From NCBI GenBank assembly GCA_028288905.1, contig JAQGHJ010000787.1, forward strand, positions 1-7,495: a stretch of DNA of 7,495 nucleotides, given 5' to 3'. Shown piece by piece: positions 5,277 to 7,495 of this stretch. The notes under the pieces were generated by a model. The model made no database searches. It saw only the letters and a program-made list of their open reading frames with translations, and was not told the origin of the DNA. How positions within the stretch are numbered: the stretch's first letter is position 1; the number at the start of each line of letters is the position of its first letter. Made by a program: the position numbers and the translations under genes. This DNA is from Phycisphaerales bacterium. Its GTDB lineage: Bacteria > Planctomycetota > Phycisphaerae > Tepidisphaerales > Tepidisphaeraceae.

Positions 5277-6152
5277 ATGAAACGCACGCGGACGAACGCA
5301 TTCACCCTCGTCGAACTGCTGGTCGTGATTGGGATCATCGCGCTGTTGATCTCGATCCTCCTGCCGAGCTTGAACAAGGCAAGGGAATCGGCAAGGACGA
5401 TCAAGTGCCTGAGTAACCTGCGACAGCTTGGGATGGCGACGATCAGCTATGCCAACGAGCACAAGCAATACTTTCCTTACCCAACCACCACCCTCGGCGA
5501 GCAAATGCTGTGGTTCGGCGTGGTAGATCCTTATCTTGGCGGGACGATTGCAACGGGCCGAACGGGCGTGGCCGCGGAACGGGCGTACACGTCCTTCAAG
5601 CAGTGCGTCGTCTGGGAGGAGTTCGATGCCGGTGGATTGAAGACGACCGGTGCCCAAGACCCGCTTAAGGAGGGATCCCGCTCCTTTAAGATGAACTCCC
5701 ACCTGCGCCGCTTGACGTTTAACGGCACCAAGAACGTCGCGTCGTTGGCAAAGGTCACCGATGTGCGGGAGTCAACCAACTTCGTCATGTTCGGTGACGC
5801 CGTGTCGATGGACCAGACCGGGCCGGTCGACGCGAGCGACAACACGCAGTTTTCGTTCGAGGTGAACAACAAGGCGAACCCGTCCCCCGCGTTGAGGCAC
5901 AACAAGGACGCAGCGAACACCGTGTTCGTCGACGGGCACGCCGCGACAATCTATGCCAAGACTACGACGCGCAGCGTTTTGTCTCCGTTGCCGTCGCTCA
6001 CTATGAAGACTTGGGAGAGCGAGTGGGTGAATGCCGGCGGCACGCCGGCCGATGTCCCGGACGGGACGAAGCCCGCCGAGGCGCAGGGGCTAAAGCGGAA
6101 CCCGTACATGGATTTGGTTTGGTCGCAGCCTGGACTGCTCTATCGCCCCTGA
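5277..6152 (+). CDS. Type II secretion/type IV pilin-like protein (prepilin N-terminus, H-Xn-DG C-terminal motif)
   Basis: The 291-residue protein starts with a short basic leader, MKRTRTNA, then FTLVELLVVIGIIALLISIL, the class III prepilin signal with Phe9 at +1 and Glu13 at +5. Position -1 is Ala rather than the usual Gly. After the helix come LPSLNKARESARTIKCLSNLRQLGMATISYANEHKQYFP, the usual segment of planctomycete and PVC-group pseudopilin-like proteins. Near the C-terminus LRHNKDAANTVFVDGH (from residue 207) is the family's H-Xn-DG motif; here ten residues separate His208 from Asp219-Gly220, one more than the common nine. A prepilin peptidase would process the leader; the protein is then expected in the periplasm or cell surface. 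These proteins occur as large paralogous sets in planctomycetes, usually away from secretion genes, as here. Function is not established. Codon use is less GC-biased than in the neighbours. Confidence 0.92.
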   Translation: MKRTRTNAFTLVELLVVIGIIALLISILLPSLNKARESARTIKCLSNLRQLGMATISYANEHKQYFPYPTTTLGEQMLWFGVVDPYLGGTIATGRTGVAAERAYTSFKQCVVWEEFDAGGLKTTGAQDPLKEGSRSFKMNSHLRRLTFNGTKNVASLAKVTDVRESTNFVMFGDAVSMDQTGPVDASDNTQFSFEVNNKANPSPALRHNKDAANTVFVDGHAATIYAKTTTRSVLSPLPSLTMKTWESEWVNAGGTPADVPDGTKPAEAQGLKRNPYMDLVWSQPGLLYRP

Positions 6153-6188
6153 ATCCGCAGCCACGGGCGTTTGGGTGAGGACGAAGCA

Positions 6189-6220
6189 GCGGGCCGGGCG
6201 TCGACGGACGCCCGGCCCGC
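6189..6220. terminator. Bidirectional hairpin between convergent genes
   Basis: A perfect 14-bp stem (6189-6202 with 6207-6220) closes a GACG tetraloop. It sits between the plus-strand stop at 6152 and the minus-strand stop at 6227, so it can serve both genes. There is no real T-run on either side; termination by stem strength or with other factors is inferred. Confidence 0.75.
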
Positions 6221-6226
6221 CCTCGT

Positions 6227-7105
6227 TCATCGCCCGGCCCGGAGACGATCCGTCATGGCGGAAACGTCAAACGCGGCTTTCGGGCGCACGCCGGACGTCA
6301 GGTCCCGCGCGAAACGGCCGAGCGTCTCGCTCACCTGCGGCGGCCGCTCGACCGGGGCTAAGTGCCCAGCACCGAGAATCACTGCGAGCGTCGCCCCCAC
6401 GATTCCGTCACGCATGTCCTCCGCCAGCTTCGGCGGCGTGATCTGGTCACTGTCGCCCACCACCACCAGCGTCGGCACGGCGATCGCCGCCAGCCCGGGC
6501 GTCGCGTCCGGGCGGTCGCGGAGGGCGACCATCGCCCGCTCGACCGTGTCGGCCGTGTACCCCTCGGCCATCCGGCGGACGGCGGCGGCCAGCTCGGGCC
6601 GGGCCACATCCGCACTTGGGGCGAACAGCTTGGGCAGCATGGCGTCGACGACGGCACCCGGCCCCTTCGCCCGCGCCAGGTCGATGTTCTTCTGCCGGTT
6701 CGCCTTCGCCGCGGCCGAGTCGGGCCCGGCCTGGGTGTCGAGCAGCGCCAGCCCGAGCAGGTCCGCCGGGTACCGCCGGGCGAACGCCAGGGCGACGTAC
6801 CCGCCCATCGACAACCCGCCGAGGACGCACGGCAGCGCACTGACCGCGGCCAACAGATGGCGGACGTCGTCGGCCAAGTCCTCGACGGTGAATGGTCGCG
6901 CGGCCCGCGTCCCGGCCGCCGCCGGGCTCCGCCCGAACCCGCGGAGATCCGGGGTGATCACCCGGCACGTCCCTGCCAGCGCGGCCGCCTGCGCGTCCCA
7001 CATCCGGTGGTCGACCGGGAACCCGTGCAGCAGCACGAGCGGCGTGCCCCGGCCGCGGTCCTCGTAATACAGGCTAATGCCGCCGGCGGTCGTGTGGGTG
7101 GGCAT
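6227..7105 (-). CDS. Alpha/beta-fold hydrolase
   Basis: The 292-residue protein is a canonical single-domain alpha/beta hydrolase of the usual length. Numbering from the ATG at 7105: oxyanion-hole HGFP at 27-30, the DLRGFGRS strand-turn at 53-60, nucleophile elbow GLSMGG with Ser99, acid in GDSDQITP (Asp220 most likely), and catalytic His248 in GAGHLAPVE. All three triad residues are present, so it should be active, probably cytoplasmic since no signal peptide is seen. The substrate cannot be told from sequence; relatives include esterases, 3-oxoadipate enol-lactonase-like enzymes and haloperoxidase-like proteins. A TTG three codons upstream (7114) is in frame, but neither start has a clear Shine-Dalgarno, so the ATG is preferred. 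It is convergent with the pseudopilin-like gene and divergent from the PocR-type gene. Confidence 0.93.
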   Translation of the reverse strand: MPTHTTAGGISLYYEDRGRGTPLVLLHGFPVDHRMWDAQAAALAGTCRVITPDLRGFGRSPAAAGTRAARPFTVEDLADDVRHLLAAVSALPCVLGGLSMGGYVALAFARRYPADLLGLALLDTQAGPDSAAAKANRQKNIDLARAKGPGAVVDAMLPKLFAPSADVARPELAAAVRRMAEGYTADTVERAMVALRDRPDATPGLAAIAVPTLVVVGDSDQITPPKLAEDMRDGIVGATLAVILGAGHLAPVERPPQVSETLGRFARDLTSGVRPKAAFDVSAMTDRLRAGR

Positions 7106-7145
7106 GGCGATCAAGGTAACGAACCGCGGCCCGCGCGCGGACGCA

Positions 7146-7235
7146 GGAATGAAGAAGCCCGAATGACGAAAGACGGAACGAAGAGGGGAGACCAGAGTCC
7201 TCCCCCCCGTTTCGTCATTCGGGCTTCGTCATTCC
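7146..7235. repeat. Near-perfect 26-bp inverted repeat (REP/MITE-like intergenic palindrome)
   Basis: The arms at 7146-7171 and 7210-7235 are reverse complements at 25 of 26 positions (the mismatch is A7153 opposite G7228). Each arm itself holds two direct copies of a 10-mer, GAATGACGAA (one copy with an A change), separated by GCCC, so the element has four copies of the 10-mer. The 38-base centre can pair further (GGGGAG 7185-7190 with CTCCCC 7200-7205). Chance translations include NDEARMTK and FVIRASSF, strings I associate with planctomycete intergenic repeats. It sits alone between divergent genes. Mobility is inferred only from the structure. Confidence 0.8.
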
Positions 7236-7314
7236 GCCACCCCGGCGGCGTCGCCGGCCTTCCCTTTTCCGCCGCCCGGCCTACATTTGTGCCCGCCCCG
7301 AACGGCACGCGTAC

Positions 7315-7495
7315 ATGGCCCTCCCCGACCCCGACATCCTTCGCCTGATCGACTTCGTCGACCGGGAGACGCTCCAGGAGATCCAGGACAGCTTCGCGGC
7401 CGTCGCCCGGGTGAAGGCGACGATCACGGACGCCGAGGGGAACGTGCTCACCCAGGCCGCCCCGACCAAGGCGTTCCTGCGGCGGCAGCGGGCGC
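7315..7495 (+). CDS. PocR-type ligand-binding domain protein (3' end outside window)
   Basis: Only the first 60 codons are visible. They read MALPDPDILRLIDFVDRETL (residues 1-20), then QEIQDSFAAVARVKATITDA and EGNVLTQAAPTKAFLRRQRA. The pattern 'hydrophobic LID-hydrophobic, xxxLQxIQDxFAxxxxVxAxITDxxGxxLT' matches the beginning of the PocR sensory domain (a PAS-like ligand-binding fold). In other bacteria this domain is joined to output domains such as histidine kinase, GGDEF, AraC-type or SpoIIE-type phosphatase; which one follows here cannot be seen. The LQEIQDSF stretch is the clearest evidence. No good Shine-Dalgarno precedes the ATG. It is transcribed divergently from the hydrolase. Confidence 0.7.
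   Translation, partial: MALPDPDILRLIDFVDRETLQEIQDSFAAVARVKATITDAEGNVLTQAAPTKAFLRRQRA

Noticed and set aside
6171..7067. Plus-strand frame of 298 codons opposite the hydrolase
   Set aside because: It is a Ser/Arg/Ala-rich antisense shadow of a gene with an intact alpha/beta-hydrolase triad.
7106..7114. TTG start for the hydrolase at 7114
   Set aside because: It adds only three residues, and an ATG is available at 7105; neither has a Shine-Dalgarno, so the commoner start codon is preferred.
7111..7308. Minus-strand frame of 65 codons with NDEARMTK and FVIRASSF
   Set aside because: It is the translation of the palindromic repeat, not a protein; these strings are repeat artefacts.
1..7495. CRISPR array, tRNA, rRNA or intact insertion sequence
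   Set aside because: No regularly spaced repeats, no cloverleaf with a CCA-type end, no rRNA-like conserved segments and no transposase gene were seen on either strand.

Overview
The window looks like a piece of a high-GC planctomycete chromosome, probably a Gemmata-type (Gemmataceae) relative. The grounds are strong G/C preference at third codon positions, a stand-alone pseudopilin-like protein with a FTLVELLVVIGIIALL N-terminus and an H-Xn-DG C-terminal motif, the start of a PocR-type sensor gene, and a palindromic intergenic repeat whose chance translations (NDEARMTK, FVIRASSF) I associate with planctomycete intergenic DNA. The assignment is from pattern recognition only; no rRNA or marker gene is present.

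Layout. (1) Bases 1-1506, plus strand: hldE, the two-domain heptose kinase/adenylyltransferase that makes ADP-heptose for lipopolysaccharide; about 15 N-terminal codons lie upstream of the window. (2) Bases 1507-2026: a 520-base gene-free stretch with three inverted repeats and a possible -10 box. (3) Bases 2027-4047, plus strand: a three-gene set of small membrane-associated proteins, namely a YqjD/ElaB-like (DUF883-type) protein built on 11-residue repeats, a YqjE-like (DUF1469/phage-holin-III-type) membrane protein, and a third protein with a second DUF883-like REHPW anchor helix. The last two genes overlap by 92 bases in different frames. A perfect 12-bp hairpin follows the set. (4) Bases 4126-5276: mostly gene-poor, less GC-biased DNA holding one small predicted exported protein (4531-4803) and a doubtful minus-strand zinc-ribbon-like reading frame. 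(5) Bases 5277-6152, plus strand: the pseudopilin-like protein, with a clear Shine-Dalgarno. (6) Bases 6189-6220: a perfect 14-bp hairpin between convergent genes. (7) Bases 6227-7105, minus strand: an alpha/beta hydrolase with an intact catalytic triad. (8) Bases 7106-7314: a divergent intergenic region filled by a 90-base near-perfect palindrome. (9) Bases 7315-7495: the first 60 codons of a PocR-domain gene that runs off the window.

How the genes relate. The three-gene YqjD/YqjE-like set is the only obvious functional module; by analogy with enterobacterial yqjD-yqjE it may act at the inner membrane under stress or in stationary phase. hldE belongs to envelope biosynthesis and is separated from this module by 520 bases. 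The remaining genes look like independent transcription units. I saw no CRISPR array, tRNA, rRNA, intact insertion sequence or defence locus.
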